Shown here in pieces: positions 24,634-34,000 of a stretch of DNA of 44,252 bases. The first letter of the stretch is position 1, and each line of letters begins with the position of its first letter. A program made the position numbers and the translations under genes. The stretch covers positions 1-44,252 of the forward strand of contig CAIWFH010000104.1 in the NCBI GenBank assembly GCA_903911925.1, given 5' to 3'. The notes under the pieces are model-generated. The model did not search any database and was not told the DNA's origin. It worked only from the letters and a program-made list of their open reading frames with translations. Source of the stretch: an uncultured Acidobacteriaceae bacterium. Lineage in GTDB: Bacteria; Acidobacteriota; Terriglobia; Terriglobales; Acidobacteriaceae.

Positions 24634-25775
24634 GCAGCTGTTGTGCGCCTCGCTCTGGATGCCGCTAGTGTTGGCTCCAGTATATGCGCGGCGATATGGC
24701 GAACAACAGGAACTACCACTCCATCACCTGTTAAATGATAGGCTTCGTTGTAGTTGTCGGGGAGAATATAAGAATCGGGCAGCCCCATCAGGCGAGCTGT
24801 TTCTCGCGTGGAAATCAATCGCGCCTGGACCGACTCCCCATCAACGATCAGTACTGTTTGGCGGCTAGACCCTCCACCAGGAGTGCGCAAACACCCGGAA
24901 AGATCATCAAATCTGATCTCGGCGCGTTGGACCTTGCCCCCATTCTCGTCGATTCGGGTTCGTCGATAGAGGCCGCCGACGATTGGACGATTGAGCCGTT
25001 GGGCCTTCGTCAGTTTCGCCCGATTGCGGTCACTCATTTTCGAAAGAAGCTGGGCCATCTGCTCCCGCGAGTACATCGCTACCCCTTCCGGTGTCTCTTC
25101 GGCGATGTCTGTTAGGCCCACTCGGCGTTTTGGAGGCAGCGGAATCGTCCACCAAACCCACTCATTCTTAATTCTCGGCGGAAGCGTGAGAAACGGATCG
25201 ACTATCCGCGAATGCCACACATCCTGTGGCCCTTCCGCGATGCACTCCTCGGGAAGTTCCACGTGGCTCCGGACGCAAACGATAAAGAGCCTAGGGCGAG
25301 ACTGCGGGACGAAGAGAGCCGCATCAATCACAAGGGCGCCGAGGAGGTATCCGGCCTGCTGCACAGCGCTGCAGATGGCTGTAAAATCTTTCCCGTTGTG
25401 AGAGGTGAGGGTTCCGCAGACGTTTTCAAGCACGATCATCCGAGGGGCACGGTCCTCCGCTATCAGTGCCTTTATGAGCCTCCAAAAAGGCCAGAAAGTC
25501 CCAGATCGCTCTCCCCTGAGCCCAGCCCCGCCGCCCGCTAATGACAAATCCTGGCACGGGAATGACGCCCAAGCAAGGTCAGCGACCCCGGGCAGATCAG
25601 AGGTCCTTAGCTTCCCTACGTCAAGGGTTCGAAGTTCGCTATCGCCCCAGTTTCTTCGGTAGGTTTCACCTTTTTTGTAATCGAAGTCGTTGGCGAAAAG
25701 GCATTCCCATCTATTGCCGAGACCGGCACGAGCCATCCCGCCCCCTGCGAAGAACTCATAAAAGCTATGTCTCAT
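24630..25775 (-). CDS. DNA (cytosine-5-)-methyltransferase
   Basis: A 381-residue C5 methyltransferase. Motif I is FYEFFAGGGMARAGLG (SAM site) and motif IV is WASFPCQDLSLAGGGAGLRGERSGTFW, with catalytic Cys74. Motif VI is VLENVCGTLTS and motif VIII is VPQSRPRLFIV. The variable target-recognition region comes next. Motifs IX and X (LISTRETARLMGLPDSY; VVPVVRHIAAHILEP) close the fold. I start at the ATG at 25775 because motif I follows at once, as in the family; the longer frame adds 38 residues without resemblance. Its base composition is visibly less GC-rich than the flanking genes, as for the two downstream genes. It modifies the site cut by the adjacent nuclease. Confidence 0.93.
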   Translation of the reverse strand: MRHSFYEFFAGGGMARAGLGNRWECLFANDFDYKKGETYRRNWGDSELRTLDVGKLRTSDLPGVADLAWASFPCQDLSLAGGGAGLRGERSGTFWPFWRLIKALIAEDRAPRMIVLENVCGTLTSHNGKDFTAICSAVQQAGYLLGALVIDAALFVPQSRPRLFIVCVRSHVELPEECIAEGPQDVWHSRIVDPFLTLPPRIKNEWVWWTIPLPPKRRVGLTDIAEETPEGVAMYSREQMAQLLSKMSDRNRAKLTKAQRLNRPIVGGLYRRTRIDENGGKVQRAEIRFDDLSGCLRTPGGGSSRQTVLIVDGESVQARLISTRETARLMGLPDSYILPDNYNEAYHLTGDGVVVPVVRHIAAHILEPTLAASRARRTTAA

Positions 25776-26575
25776 CTGGACTGCATCCTCGGGTGGCTCG
25801 CCGTCAAATGAATGACATCGAAGTGGATGGGCCAATGGCCTTTCGGAATTATCGCGCACTCTGCGGTGGAATAGTGGGTACATATTCATTGCCGAACCTC
25901 ATTGGTACATTAGGAGGCATTTTGGACCGAAGCCAGCGTCTCGGGAGCACAAAGTGAGGGTTCCGGTGCAAATCAGGTCCACCTGAATCGCCAAACTCCA
26001 GATTGGGAAGACCCCCTAGAACAAGTCGGGGATGCCCGGTGCCCCATCCTTTTCGCGCACTTTGCGAAAAGGGTGGGTAACCACGAACCCCAACCAGCCG
26101 GCTTTTCCCTGACCCCTGTCCCCTGATCTCTGCCCCCCGTCGATTTCGTGACCCGCTTGCAGATAATTAAGCGTCTCTGGCGCACAATCAAAATAGCGGT
26201 GAGAAAAGGACCGCAATCGGAGAAACCACCCGTGATCCAGGCCATCCAACCCGCCACCGCCGAGAGCCCGCAGGCAGCCTTCTATCCCTCCCTCAAAAAC
26301 TCCGCCGTTGCCCTTTGCACCGAGGTCTGGCAAAGGATTCACGCGGCCACCCTGAAGCAAATCAGAAATGTCTACGCCCGGGTCTATCTCGTAAATCGGT
26401 CCGCACAAGTTCTCCATTTTCATGAACTTGGCTTCCAGGTTCCTCAAAACAACCAACTTACGGTAGAACCGTGCTTCCAGGCCGTTGAAAATAGAAGATT
26501 TGCTCCAAACACCTTACGTGGGGTGGGGAGGGGTGGGGATCGCATGCTAGCCAGTCGCCAGGCCCCTGTTCTTGT
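25776..26575. other. 800 nt without a convincing gene beside the restriction-modification island
   Basis: This stretch lies upstream of the methyltransferase and should hold its promoter. Opposed open frames (26016-26456 minus, 26148-26630 plus) have no recognisable fold, no good ribosome binding sites and mutually overlapping coding. The stretch also contains a strong palindrome at 26037-26077. It may be repeat and gene debris at the edge of the acquired island. Confidence 0.55.
26037..26077. repeat. Palindromic intergenic element, GGTGCCCCATCC...GGGTGGG
   Basis: Arms CCTTTTCGC (26048-26056) and GCGAAAAGG (26064-26072) pair exactly, with flanking CCCCA/GGGTGGG extending the stem. The head GGTGCCCCA and tail GGGTGGG match the element at 3874-3915, while the inner stem differs. 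This is the pattern of a dispersed palindrome family with compensating changes. Confidence 0.6.
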
Positions 26576-27967
26576 TCAAAACAAATCTGGAATGCTGTGG
26601 AACGCAATCCGCGTCGGCGCGGCTTTGTAGGCGGTGAGCATGGTCGCGGGAGCCAGCGTACTCATGCCGTACTTGTTGTTCAGCTCGTCCATGGCCGCCA
26701 GCAGTCGCGCCCGGTTTTGCTCCTCCTCTGATCCGTCAAAGAGGTTCAGCGAGTGCAGGCGATCGGGAACCAGGCCGTTCAAGTGGACGCCGATGAAGTA
26801 CGGATGCTCGTACTCGTTGCCCGAAGGCCGCGAGGCCCACAAGCGGCTGAGCGCGGCGATGAGCGTCTGATTATCCTGGCACTCGCTGAGGCGCAGTTCG
26901 CTCTTCCATCCCTTGGTTGGCACGCCAAAGGTGCTTACCGGCGCTTTCTCCCCGCGCGGAACGGCAAAGCCAATCGCCAGTCCGATGCTGCTGGCCCACA
27001 AGCCGCCGGCGCGCAGGCGCATAGCCGCCTTGTGCAGCAGCTTGTGAGCGACGGCCCAGGCCTGTTCCGGGTTGCGCATCTCGGGCGCCAGCACATGCTG
27101 GTGGCTCATCGACTTCAGATGCTCGGTTTCCGCCATGTCGAAGTCTTCGCCCTGGAGCCAGTGCCACAGGCGCTCGCCCCATACTGAGCCCCAAAGCTCG
27201 CCGGCCTGTTCGCAACTGAGCGCCAGCATCTGCTCCATGGTGTGAATGCCCTTGTCGTTGAGGCGCTTCTCGGTCTTGGCGCCTATGCCGGGCAGATCGC
27301 GCAGCGTAAGCTGACGCAGGGCTTCGGGCAGCAGGTCGAGCGGCAGCGCCACCAGGCCGTCGGGCTTCTCCATGTCGCTGGCCACCTTGGCCAGGAAGCG
27401 GTTGGTGGCCAGCCCCACGGAACTGCGCAGCATGGGGCCTACCTGCTCAAGGATGCGCGCCTTCACCCGGCGGCCCAGATCCATGGCAGCCAGCAGGGGC
27501 CGTTCGCGACCCATCAGGCGGCAGGCCATCTCGTCAATGGAGCAGACGGCCGTTACCGGCACACAGCTTTCCACCGCCTCAACAATGCGGTGATGGAAGT
27601 CTACGTAGATCTCGTGCCGCGCCTCGACCAGCACCAGCCCCGGGCACATCCGTTTGGCATCGGCCACCACGGTCCCGGTTCTCACTCCGTAAGCCTTGGC
27701 CTCGTAACTGGCGGCGATGCAGACCGTAGTGTCGGCCATCATGGGCACCACCCCCACCGGCTTGCCCCGCAACTCGGGCCGCACCTGCTGCTCGCATGAG
27801 GCAAAGTAGGAGTTCAGGTCCACGAAGAGCCAGTTGACCTTTGGCCCGCCCCCCCCGGCCGGCTCATGGGCAGGCTCCGGCGCCCCCGGCTCAATCTCGG
27901 GGAATTTGAGTTCCTCCGGCCAAGGCCCATCCTCTTCATTTGGCATCGGATTGGGGCCAGTTTCCAT
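26576..27967 (-). CDS. Y-family DNA polymerase (DinB/UmuC type)
   Basis: A 463-residue translesion polymerase. After about 45 acidic, Pro-rich residues it has WLFVDLNSYFASCEQQVRPELRGKPVGVVP (first catalytic Asp), IAASYEAKAYGVRTG (nucleotide contact), VCSIDEMACRL (catalytic Asp-Glu), SSVGLATNRFLAKVASDMEKPDGL, and a thumb helix-hairpin-helix, LRDLPGIGAKTEKRLNDKGIHTMEQML. The C-terminal little-finger domain follows. Its extra N-terminus and long C-terminal part differ from standard Pol IV (about 350 residues), so it is an UmuC/DinB relative of uncertain subtype. No UmuD, ImuA or DnaE2 neighbour and no LexA box were seen. Confidence 0.9.
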   Translation of the reverse strand: METGPNPMPNEEDGPWPEELKFPEIEPGAPEPAHEPAGGGGPKVNWLFVDLNSYFASCEQQVRPELRGKPVGVVPMMADTTVCIAASYEAKAYGVRTGTVVADAKRMCPGLVLVEARHEIYVDFHHRIVEAVESCVPVTAVCSIDEMACRLMGRERPLLAAMDLGRRVKARILEQVGPMLRSSVGLATNRFLAKVASDMEKPDGLVALPLDLLPEALRQLTLRDLPGIGAKTEKRLNDKGIHTMEQMLALSCEQAGELWGSVWGERLWHWLQGEDFDMAETEHLKSMSHQHVLAPEMRNPEQAWAVAHKLLHKAAMRLRAGGLWASSIGLAIGFAVPRGEKAPVSTFGVPTKGWKSELRLSECQDNQTLIAALSRLWASRPSGNEYEHPYFIGVHLNGLVPDRLHSLNLFDGSEEEQNRARLLAAMDELNNKYGMSTLAPATMLTAYKAAPTRIAFHSIPDLF

Positions 27968-27975
27968 ATCGGAAT

Positions 27976-27981
27976 TATATT
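27976..27981 (-). promoter_or_regulatory. Candidate -10 box directly before the Y-polymerase start
   Basis: A perfect TATAAT on the minus strand lies 8 nt before the polymerase ATG (27967), with no Shine-Dalgarno sequence between them. If used, transcription would begin at or next to the ATG, giving a leaderless mRNA. No -35 at 17 nt is clear; a TTGCAT is 20 nt upstream of the -10. Confidence 0.3.
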
Positions 27982-28145
27982 CGCCTTTTATTCCCCATTA
28001 TGCAAGTGTTCTTTTGGCTAAATTTGGCCTTATAGACCGAGAAAATTCGGCGGTGGTAAGATGGTTTCGCTGGGACCCCAGCGCTCTGAAGCTCGGTTGA
28101 GTTGCCATGAGCATTGCGGCACATCAAAGTTTTGGAGTCTGTTCT

Positions 28146-28313
28146 ATGGTGTCCTTTGACATGCAGAGTCTGGCTCACTGGTTTACCTCGAACGAGAACG
28201 CCATCGCCGTGATTGTTACAGTCGGCGTGGCGGTGTTTCTGGTTTGCTGCCTGGAGTGCACGAACTGCTCCTGCCGCGAGAAGGACGATCTGTTCCGGCG
28301 CCGGGAAGGCTGA
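28146..28313 (+). CDS. Small single-pass membrane protein
   Basis: A 55-residue frame starting at an ATG with GGAG 8 nt upstream: a short N-terminus (MVSFDMQSLAHWFTSNEN), one transmembrane helix (AIAVIVTVGVAVFLVCCL) and a cytoplasmic tail with four cysteines counting the helix end (CCLECTNCSC) followed by charged residues (REKDDLFRRREG). The Cys cluster could bind metal or be acylated. An upstream ATG at 28107 would add 13 residues. No family is recognised; the ribosome binding site and clean membrane topology are the only support. Confidence 0.45.
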   Translation: MVSFDMQSLAHWFTSNENAIAVIVTVGVAVFLVCCLECTNCSCREKDDLFRRREG

Positions 28314-28360
28314 GGGCGACAGCCAAGGCTGCTTTGCCTGAGAGTTGAAGCCATAGCTCG

Positions 28361-30595
28361 TCACTGCACTGGCGGCTTCAAATACTCCTCAAAATGCGCC
28401 ACGATCCTGTTGAACAGATGCCGCCGCACCTCTGCCCCGGCAATGGAGTGGGTCTTGCGCGGGTAGATTTGCAGGTCGTAGGGAATGCCCGCTTCAATCA
28501 GCTTCTGCAGAAACTGCACCGAGTTCTCCATGTGAACGTTGTCGTCGCCCGTTCCATGAACCAGCAGGAGCCGCCCTTTCAGATTGGCAGCCGAGTTTAC
28601 AACAGAAAAATCTTTATAGCCCTGCGGGAACTCCGCGGGCAGGCTCATATAGCGCTCGGTATAAATGGAGTCGTAGTTGTGCCAGTCGGTCACCGGCGCT
28701 ACCGCGACCCCGGCGCGGAAACGGTCGGAGTGCGTGAGCGCATAAAGCGTGAAAGTGCCTCCCCAACTCCATCCCCACCACCCGAGGCGCTGCTTGTCCA
28801 ACTGCGGATACTTTTCAAGCGCGGCGTCCACCACCGTCAGCTGGTCCTCAAGCTGGATTGGGCCAAAATTGTGCCAGGCGGCCTGCGCAAAGGCGCGGCC
28901 CCGGTCGCCGGTTCCGCGATTGTCTGCATGAAGAACGGCAAAACCGTGCTGCGTAAGCAACTCGTCGAACAAAATCCCTTCGCTCCAGCGATTGGCGACC
29001 GTCCCCTCGCCGGGGCCGCCGTACGGGTTAACGATGAGGGGCACGCTCGCCGGGTTTGTGCCTTCAGGAAGCAAGATGGTCGCGAAGAGGCTCGTTCCAT
29101 CGTGAGCCTTCACCTCCAGGTGCTCCGGCGCGCGCAGTTGGTACGGCTCAAGCGCCCGGGTTGACCAGACAGGGCTGCACCTGGCAGCAGAATCCGCTCC
29201 GGCAGATTTATCGGGCGCCTGGCACAAGCTCACCTTGGTCGGTTCCATCAGCGCCGACCGGCGCTCAACATATGCGCTGCCATTGGGCGCAAAGGTGGCT
29301 GTGTGCGTTCCCGCCCCGGTGCTTAACTGCCTGCGTTCGCCGCCGAAGCTCACCTCCCACAACTGCCTGTCCAGAGGGCTACCCTCGTTGGAAACGTAAT
29401 CGACGACCTTGGCGTGGTGATCGACTCTGAGCACTTCGCCCACCTCGAAGTCGCCCTTGGTCAGTTGCCGTTCCAGCTTGGCTGTGGTGGTCTCGGGTTT
29501 GCCCTCGTCGTAGCTATAGAGATAGAGGTGGTTATTGCCGTCGGTCCAGTTTGTCAGCAGGATGGTGCCCATGCCCACCGAGACATCGTAGCCGTCGTCG
29601 ATGAACTTATCGTCGGCAATTTGCAGAACCAGGTGCGCCAGCCCGGTAGCGGCGTCGGCAAAGTAGATGTCCCGATGCTTGTGATCGCGGCTGAGCGTTT
29701 CAATCCACAGCGTCTTGTGGTCGGCCCAGCCGAAGCGCGGAATGTAGTCCACCGCCGGCTTGATCGGCACCTTCATCCACATCGTTTTGCCGCCCTCTGT
29801 ATTTACCACCCCCACGCGAACGTCCGGATTGAGATCGCCGGGCTGCGGATAATGCTGTAAGTCCACCTGCGCGTGCGTCGGTATCCAGTCTTCGATCGGA
29901 TATTGCGGCACGTCAGTCTCGTTCATCTGCAAATAGGCAAGGTTCTTCGAATCCGGCGACCAGAAGTAGTTGCTGCGTGTCTCCAGTTCTTCAAGGTAGA
30001 GCCAGTCCACTTCGCCGTTGAGGATGCCGCTGTTGGGGGATTGGGCCGCGGCCGACATGGGCGTTCCGGTGTCTTTCAGGTGCACCACGGCAAGGCTGTG
30101 ATCGCGCACAAAGCTGATGAACTCGCCGTTAGGCGAGAACTTCGGATCGTCGCCCGCGGCAGCGCCGGTAAACCCGATCTGAATTCCTGTTCCGTTGCGC
30201 AGGTCGTACATCCACAGCCGGCCGTTGGAGTCGAACAGCAGGTGCTTCGAGTCGGGAGCCCAAAGGTAGCTGGCCATCTTGTAGCGATCGCGGTGGTCGT
30301 TGTCAGCCTCTGAAGCGGCGGCTCCGGATAGCGTGGCCAACTTGGCGTGGCCAACCAGGATGTGCGGCTTTCCAGTTCCCGGGTCCAGGTCGACCAGTTC
30401 CCCGCCATCGAGATAGGTCAGATGCTTTCCATCCGGCGACCAGATGAGTCCGCTCGGCGGATGCCCAATCAGCGACCCATGCCCGTAGATCGCTTCGACG
30501 GTCAGCGGCTTGGCCGGGGCCTGTGCGGCCAGCGGAATCGCTGCCAGGCCGGTGACGGCAATGGCGAAAATCAGGCGAGTAGCTGAATAAGACAA
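28361..30595 (-). CDS. Dipeptidyl-peptidase IV-type prolyl oligopeptidase (S9B), exported
   Basis: A 744-residue exported serine peptidase that removes N-terminal dipeptides, usually X-Pro. Residues about 1-25 (LSYSATRLIFAIAVTGLAAIPLAAQ) are a signal peptide. The beta-propeller follows, with DWLYLEELETRSNYFWSPDSKNLAY, where the Glu pair corresponds to the amino-terminus-binding motif of DPP IV. The C-terminal alpha/beta-hydrolase has YGGPGEG, GWWGWSWGGTFT (Ser about 610), HGTGDDNVHMENS (Asp) and RKTHSI (His about 716). I chose a TTG start at 30595 because GGGAGG lies 6-7 nt upstream and the signal peptide then begins correctly; the longer frame to 30703 lacks both. It diverges from the DUF2252 gene. 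Confidence 0.93.
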   Translation of the reverse strand: MSYSATRLIFAIAVTGLAAIPLAAQAPAKPLTVEAIYGHGSLIGHPPSGLIWSPDGKHLTYLDGGELVDLDPGTGKPHILVGHAKLATLSGAAASEADNDHRDRYKMASYLWAPDSKHLLFDSNGRLWMYDLRNGTGIQIGFTGAAAGDDPKFSPNGEFISFVRDHSLAVVHLKDTGTPMSAAAQSPNSGILNGEVDWLYLEELETRSNYFWSPDSKNLAYLQMNETDVPQYPIEDWIPTHAQVDLQHYPQPGDLNPDVRVGVVNTEGGKTMWMKVPIKPAVDYIPRFGWADHKTLWIETLSRDHKHRDIYFADAATGLAHLVLQIADDKFIDDGYDVSVGMGTILLTNWTDGNNHLYLYSYDEGKPETTTAKLERQLTKGDFEVGEVLRVDHHAKVVDYVSNEGSPLDRQLWEVSFGGERRQLSTGAGTHTATFAPNGSAYVERRSALMEPTKVSLCQAPDKSAGADSAARCSPVWSTRALEPYQLRAPEHLEVKAHDGTSLFATILLPEGTNPASVPLIVNPYGGPGEGTVANRWSEGILFDELLTQHGFAVLHADNRGTGDRGRAFAQAAWHNFGPIQLEDQLTVVDAALEKYPQLDKQRLGWWGWSWGGTFTLYALTHSDRFRAGVAVAPVTDWHNYDSIYTERYMSLPAEFPQGYKDFSVVNSAANLKGRLLLVHGTGDDNVHMENSVQFLQKLIEAGIPYDLQIYPRKTHSIAGAEVRRHLFNRIVAHFEEYLKPPVQ

Positions 30596-30853
30596 GTTAT
30601 CCCTCCCTGGGGTCAACGGGCTGTTCAGAATCGCGGTTCGGAAGGAGGCTCGAGCTTGACAGCTCCATAAAGCGGAAAACCAGCACAATCCGCAGCCTCG
30701 CACAATCCTCTTCGGAATTCTTTGCGGAACACCGATTTTCTTTGCAGCCTGAGAAGCTCAACGTTCTCTTTGGCCTCCGCCTCTGCGGCGGCGCTTCCAG
30801 CCAGAAGTGTAAACCACTCATTTTGCAAGTTGCACCGGCGAAGCATAGAGAGT

Positions 30854-32179
30854 ATGTTGCGGGCTATGCACTGGGCAACTCCGGCAGAACGCAGAAGTAC
30901 GGGACAGGCGCGGCGCAAGCAGGTGGGCCGCCAGGAACAGAGCACATTCAACCCCAAGGCGCGCAAAACTTCTCCGCTCAAGCTGCTTGAGCGCGCTTCG
31001 CGCGGCCGCGTCCCGGCGCTCGTCAGGCTGAAATACCAACTCATGGCTGAGTCGCCCTTTGGCTATTTCCGCGGCGCCGTGCCGGTAATGGCCGCCGACC
31101 TGGCAGGCTTGCCCAACACCGGTATCTCAGCCCAGCTTTGCGGCGACGCACACGTTCGGAACCTGGGCGCATTTGCTGCGCCCGATGGCCGTCTCGTCTT
31201 CGACATCAACGACTTTGACGAGACCATCCGCGGCCCGTTTGAGTGGGACCTGAAGCGTATGGCTGCCGCGCTGACGCTGGCGGGCCGCGCCTCCGGCCAC
31301 AAGGGACCGGGAATTCGCGAAACAGTGGTACGGTGCATTGCTCACTACACGGCCCAGATGCGCGCCTTTGCGCAGATGCCCAGCATCGATGTCGCCTTCT
31401 TCCAGGTTCGCCGGCTGGGCCATGCCGAGCCCGTGCATGCAGCCCTGCTCAAAGCCGAGCGCGCCACGCCGCAACACGCGCTTGAGCGGCTTACGGAAAT
31501 CGTAACCGGCAAATCCGATTCGTCGCGACGCTTCAAGGAGATGAAGCCCACCCTCTCTCGCGTTACCGCAAAGCAGTCCGCCGCCGTGCTGTCCGCGCTT
31601 GGCCCGTATCGCAAAACTCTCGAGCCGCAGCGCCAGCACCTGCTCTCGCTGTATCGCCCGGTGGACGTGGCCTTCAAGGTGGTGGGAACCGGCTCGGTGG
31701 GCCTGCGGGATTACTGCGTCTACCTTGAGGGCAACGGCCCCAACGATCCGCTCTTTCTGCAAATCAAAGAGGAGGCCGCTTCGGCCTATGTGCCGTACCT
31801 CCCCGGCGCGCACCCCGCTCATCACAACGGGCAGCGCGTGGTCGAAGGGCAGCGCGCCATGCAACTCGAGTCGGACCCCTTTTTGGGCTGGACGCGCATC
31901 GACGGACGCGACTACCTGGTGCGCCAACTCAATGACCACAAGGGGCCCATCAATCTTGAAGACCTGAGCGGGGGCGGGTTGGAGGCTCTTGCCGAAGTCT
32001 GCGGCGAGTTGCTGGCCCGCGGTCACGCCCGCTCCAGCGACCCGCTGGTCCTGGCAGGCTACCTGGGCTCCGGCAACGGTTTTGCCGAAGCGTTGGCCAA
32101 GTTCGGCGCTGCGTACGCCGACCAAACCGAAAAAGACTGGCAGGCACTCTGCCGCATCCTCAAAGTCAAAGCCAGTTGA
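30854..32179 (+). CDS. DUF2252 family protein (kinase-like fold)
   Basis: A 441-residue cytoplasmic protein. The family signature ISAQLCGDAHVRNLGAF...DINDFDETIRGPFEWDLKRMAAALTLAG (GDxHxxN and DFD) resembles the catalytic and metal loops of aminoglycoside phosphotransferase/kinase-like folds. VDVAFKVVGTGSVGLRDYCVYLEG, FLQIKEEAASAY and DYLVRQLNDHKGPINLEDL are further conserved blocks. The substrate is unknown. The ATG at 30854 was preferred over 30722; the 44 extra residues look like chance coding over the divergent promoter region. Its stop is 7 nt from the convergent GT-C gene. Confidence 0.85.
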   Translation: MLRAMHWATPAERRSTGQARRKQVGRQEQSTFNPKARKTSPLKLLERASRGRVPALVRLKYQLMAESPFGYFRGAVPVMAADLAGLPNTGISAQLCGDAHVRNLGAFAAPDGRLVFDINDFDETIRGPFEWDLKRMAAALTLAGRASGHKGPGIRETVVRCIAHYTAQMRAFAQMPSIDVAFFQVRRLGHAEPVHAALLKAERATPQHALERLTEIVTGKSDSSRRFKEMKPTLSRVTAKQSAAVLSALGPYRKTLEPQRQHLLSLYRPVDVAFKVVGTGSVGLRDYCVYLEGNGPNDPLFLQIKEEAASAYVPYLPGAHPAHHNGQRVVEGQRAMQLESDPFLGWTRIDGRDYLVRQLNDHKGPINLEDLSGGGLEALAEVCGELLARGHARSSDPLVLAGYLGSGNGFAEALAKFGAAYADQTEKDWQALCRILKVKAS

Positions 32180-32186
32180 GCGATCA

Positions 32187-33953
32187 TTACTGCCGCCGGT
32201 AGACGTCGTAGCCGCGCAATCGGATATCGAGCACGAAAGCACCCATTAATTCCTTCATTGTGGGCTCACGCTGCGGCGTGGGGTCCTCTTTAATCTGCAG
32301 TCCGCGCTTCACAATGAGCCACCGAATGTTGTGCGCGCGGACCTGTTCCACGACCTCGACGGGTGAGTAGGGATCGGCTGCCGGGTCAAAGAGCAGCACC
32401 GGGAATTGCGGCACGCGCCCGGTGACGAAATAGAAAGGGTCTTCACCGGGGAGGAGAATTATCCCATCGGAAGCCGGAATATGCGCTTCAGCAAACCGCA
32501 CCAGTTCCTCAAAATCAGGCAGGTAGGGGCCAGGTGTTCCCATGCCTGCAAGCTGCGGAAAGGTCGCATGCACCACCGGCCCCTCGGGAAACTGCGCGTA
32601 GCTAAGGCGCTCCTCGCTGGCGGTATAAAAGGCTCCGCACAGCAGCAACGTGGCGGCAATGACTATTCCCAATACCGAAGCACCAACCGGCAAATTCGAA
32701 TTGGAGCTTGGGTTGAGTTCGGAACCAAGAAAAACCACCATCTCCGCAATGAGCAGAATAAGGAGCGGCCAAATCGCGTAGGTGGAACCCCACAACTGCT
32801 GCGACATCAGGGTCCCGTTGATGGTCAGCAGCACAATGCCCGGCAGCAGCGCGCAAAGACTCGGGCCGCGGCGAAGGTTCCAGAGCGTATGCGCAGCCGA
32901 GAGAATCAGCAGCAGCAGCCACAAGGCCAGCAGGCTGTCGCCGCGCTCGTCCGCATCGTCGTAAACCAGCAGGGAAGCAACCGTCCACAGAAACGGTGCG
33001 GCAAGCAGCGCGAGCGAAGCAACCCGCGCCGATGCACGGGTCCTGAGCCGGCTTCGCCAAAGCGCCAATCCCACCGCCACACACGGCAACATCCATAGCA
33101 GTGACTGCTCCCTGTAGACGCCGATCATCTGCTGCAGGCCCGGCAACCGCCGCTCCGCTGCAAATCCGATCGTCCAGTAAATGTAGTTGCGCAGGCCAAC
33201 GGTGAAATGCAGCAGCAGTGCGGCGGTGGTCAGTGCCGTGGCTAATCCGCCAAGCGCCGCCAGCAACGCCGGGGTTTCCGCACCGGCCGGCGCGAGCCGC
33301 AGGAACCGCGCGGCCAGCAGCACCAAGAACGCCGCCACCACCGCCGCCAGAAACACCAGGCCAATGTTCTGCTTGAAGAAGAGCGGGAGAACAACGGCCC
33401 CGCCTGCTGCAAACGAGCGCCACGGCATCGATGCGTGCCGGGTGCCCGGCTCACCCGCAGAATCACGATCAAACCGTTGTAGCAGCCAGATGGCAACGAG
33501 GATCGAAAAGGCGCAATCGCAGTCGTAGGAGGGATGCGGCAAAATGCAATAGATGCCGAGCACGGTCAGGGGCAGAGACAGCAGACCCGCAATCCACCAG
33601 GCTCCCCTCACTGCGCGCAGCACAATCCGCCACGCCAGCACGGTGCTCACGCCGCCCACCAGCGCGCAATACAGAACGTGATGGAAGAAGACCCGCCCAG
33701 TCAGCCGGATGATGGCGGCCTGAATGAGAAACGTAAGCGGCGCGTGCGCGAAGGGGAAATCGCGATAAGGCATCTGCCCCAGCGCCATGCGGGTGGCGCT
33801 GTCGAGCACGTAGCTCAAGTCCCACAGCACAACAAGGTGGGCGTTCTGCCAAAGCACCACCGCCGCCGTGGCTGCAAAGAAGCAGGCCGCGGCGACAAAG
33901 TCGCGCCGTTTCCAGCCGGCATCCGGGTGGGGCTGATGTGCGGGGTCAGTCAT
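32187..33953 (-). CDS. GT-C type membrane glycosyltransferase-like protein
   Basis: A 588-residue integral membrane protein with about 11-13 helices. After helix 1, the first large external loop contains WDLSYVLDSATRMALGQMPYRDFPFAHAPLTFLIQAAII. Its layout (acidic residue after the first helix, then 'G..PYRDF.....P') is typical of the PMT/ArnT-like GT-C superfamily, which uses polyprenyl-phosphate sugars on the outer face of the membrane. The last ~120 residues form a soluble domain (GIILLPGEDPFYFVTGRVPQFPVLLFDPAADPYSP..., RWLIVKRGLQ). Sugar and acceptor are unknown. It diverges from ispE across 47 nt. Confidence 0.75.
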   Translation of the reverse strand: MTDPAHQPHPDAGWKRRDFVAAACFFAATAAVVLWQNAHLVVLWDLSYVLDSATRMALGQMPYRDFPFAHAPLTFLIQAAIIRLTGRVFFHHVLYCALVGGVSTVLAWRIVLRAVRGAWWIAGLLSLPLTVLGIYCILPHPSYDCDCAFSILVAIWLLQRFDRDSAGEPGTRHASMPWRSFAAGGAVVLPLFFKQNIGLVFLAAVVAAFLVLLAARFLRLAPAGAETPALLAALGGLATALTTAALLLHFTVGLRNYIYWTIGFAAERRLPGLQQMIGVYREQSLLWMLPCVAVGLALWRSRLRTRASARVASLALLAAPFLWTVASLLVYDDADERGDSLLALWLLLLILSAAHTLWNLRRGPSLCALLPGIVLLTINGTLMSQQLWGSTYAIWPLLILLIAEMVVFLGSELNPSSNSNLPVGASVLGIVIAATLLLCGAFYTASEERLSYAQFPEGPVVHATFPQLAGMGTPGPYLPDFEELVRFAEAHIPASDGIILLPGEDPFYFVTGRVPQFPVLLFDPAADPYSPVEVVEQVRAHNIRWLIVKRGLQIKEDPTPQREPTMKELMGAFVLDIRLRGYDVYRRQ

Positions 33954-34000
33954 GATTCAGCTTCCCACTGTAAATGCACGAGGCCCTACAATAAACCGGT

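Noticed and set aside
26016..26456. Minus-strand open frame of 146 codons
   Set aside because: Gly-rich, no recognisable fold, overlaps an equally long plus-strand frame and a palindromic repeat.
30722..30853. N-terminal extension of the DUF2252 protein
   Set aside because: Low-complexity, no ribosome binding site, and lies in the divergent promoter region shared with the DPP IV gene.
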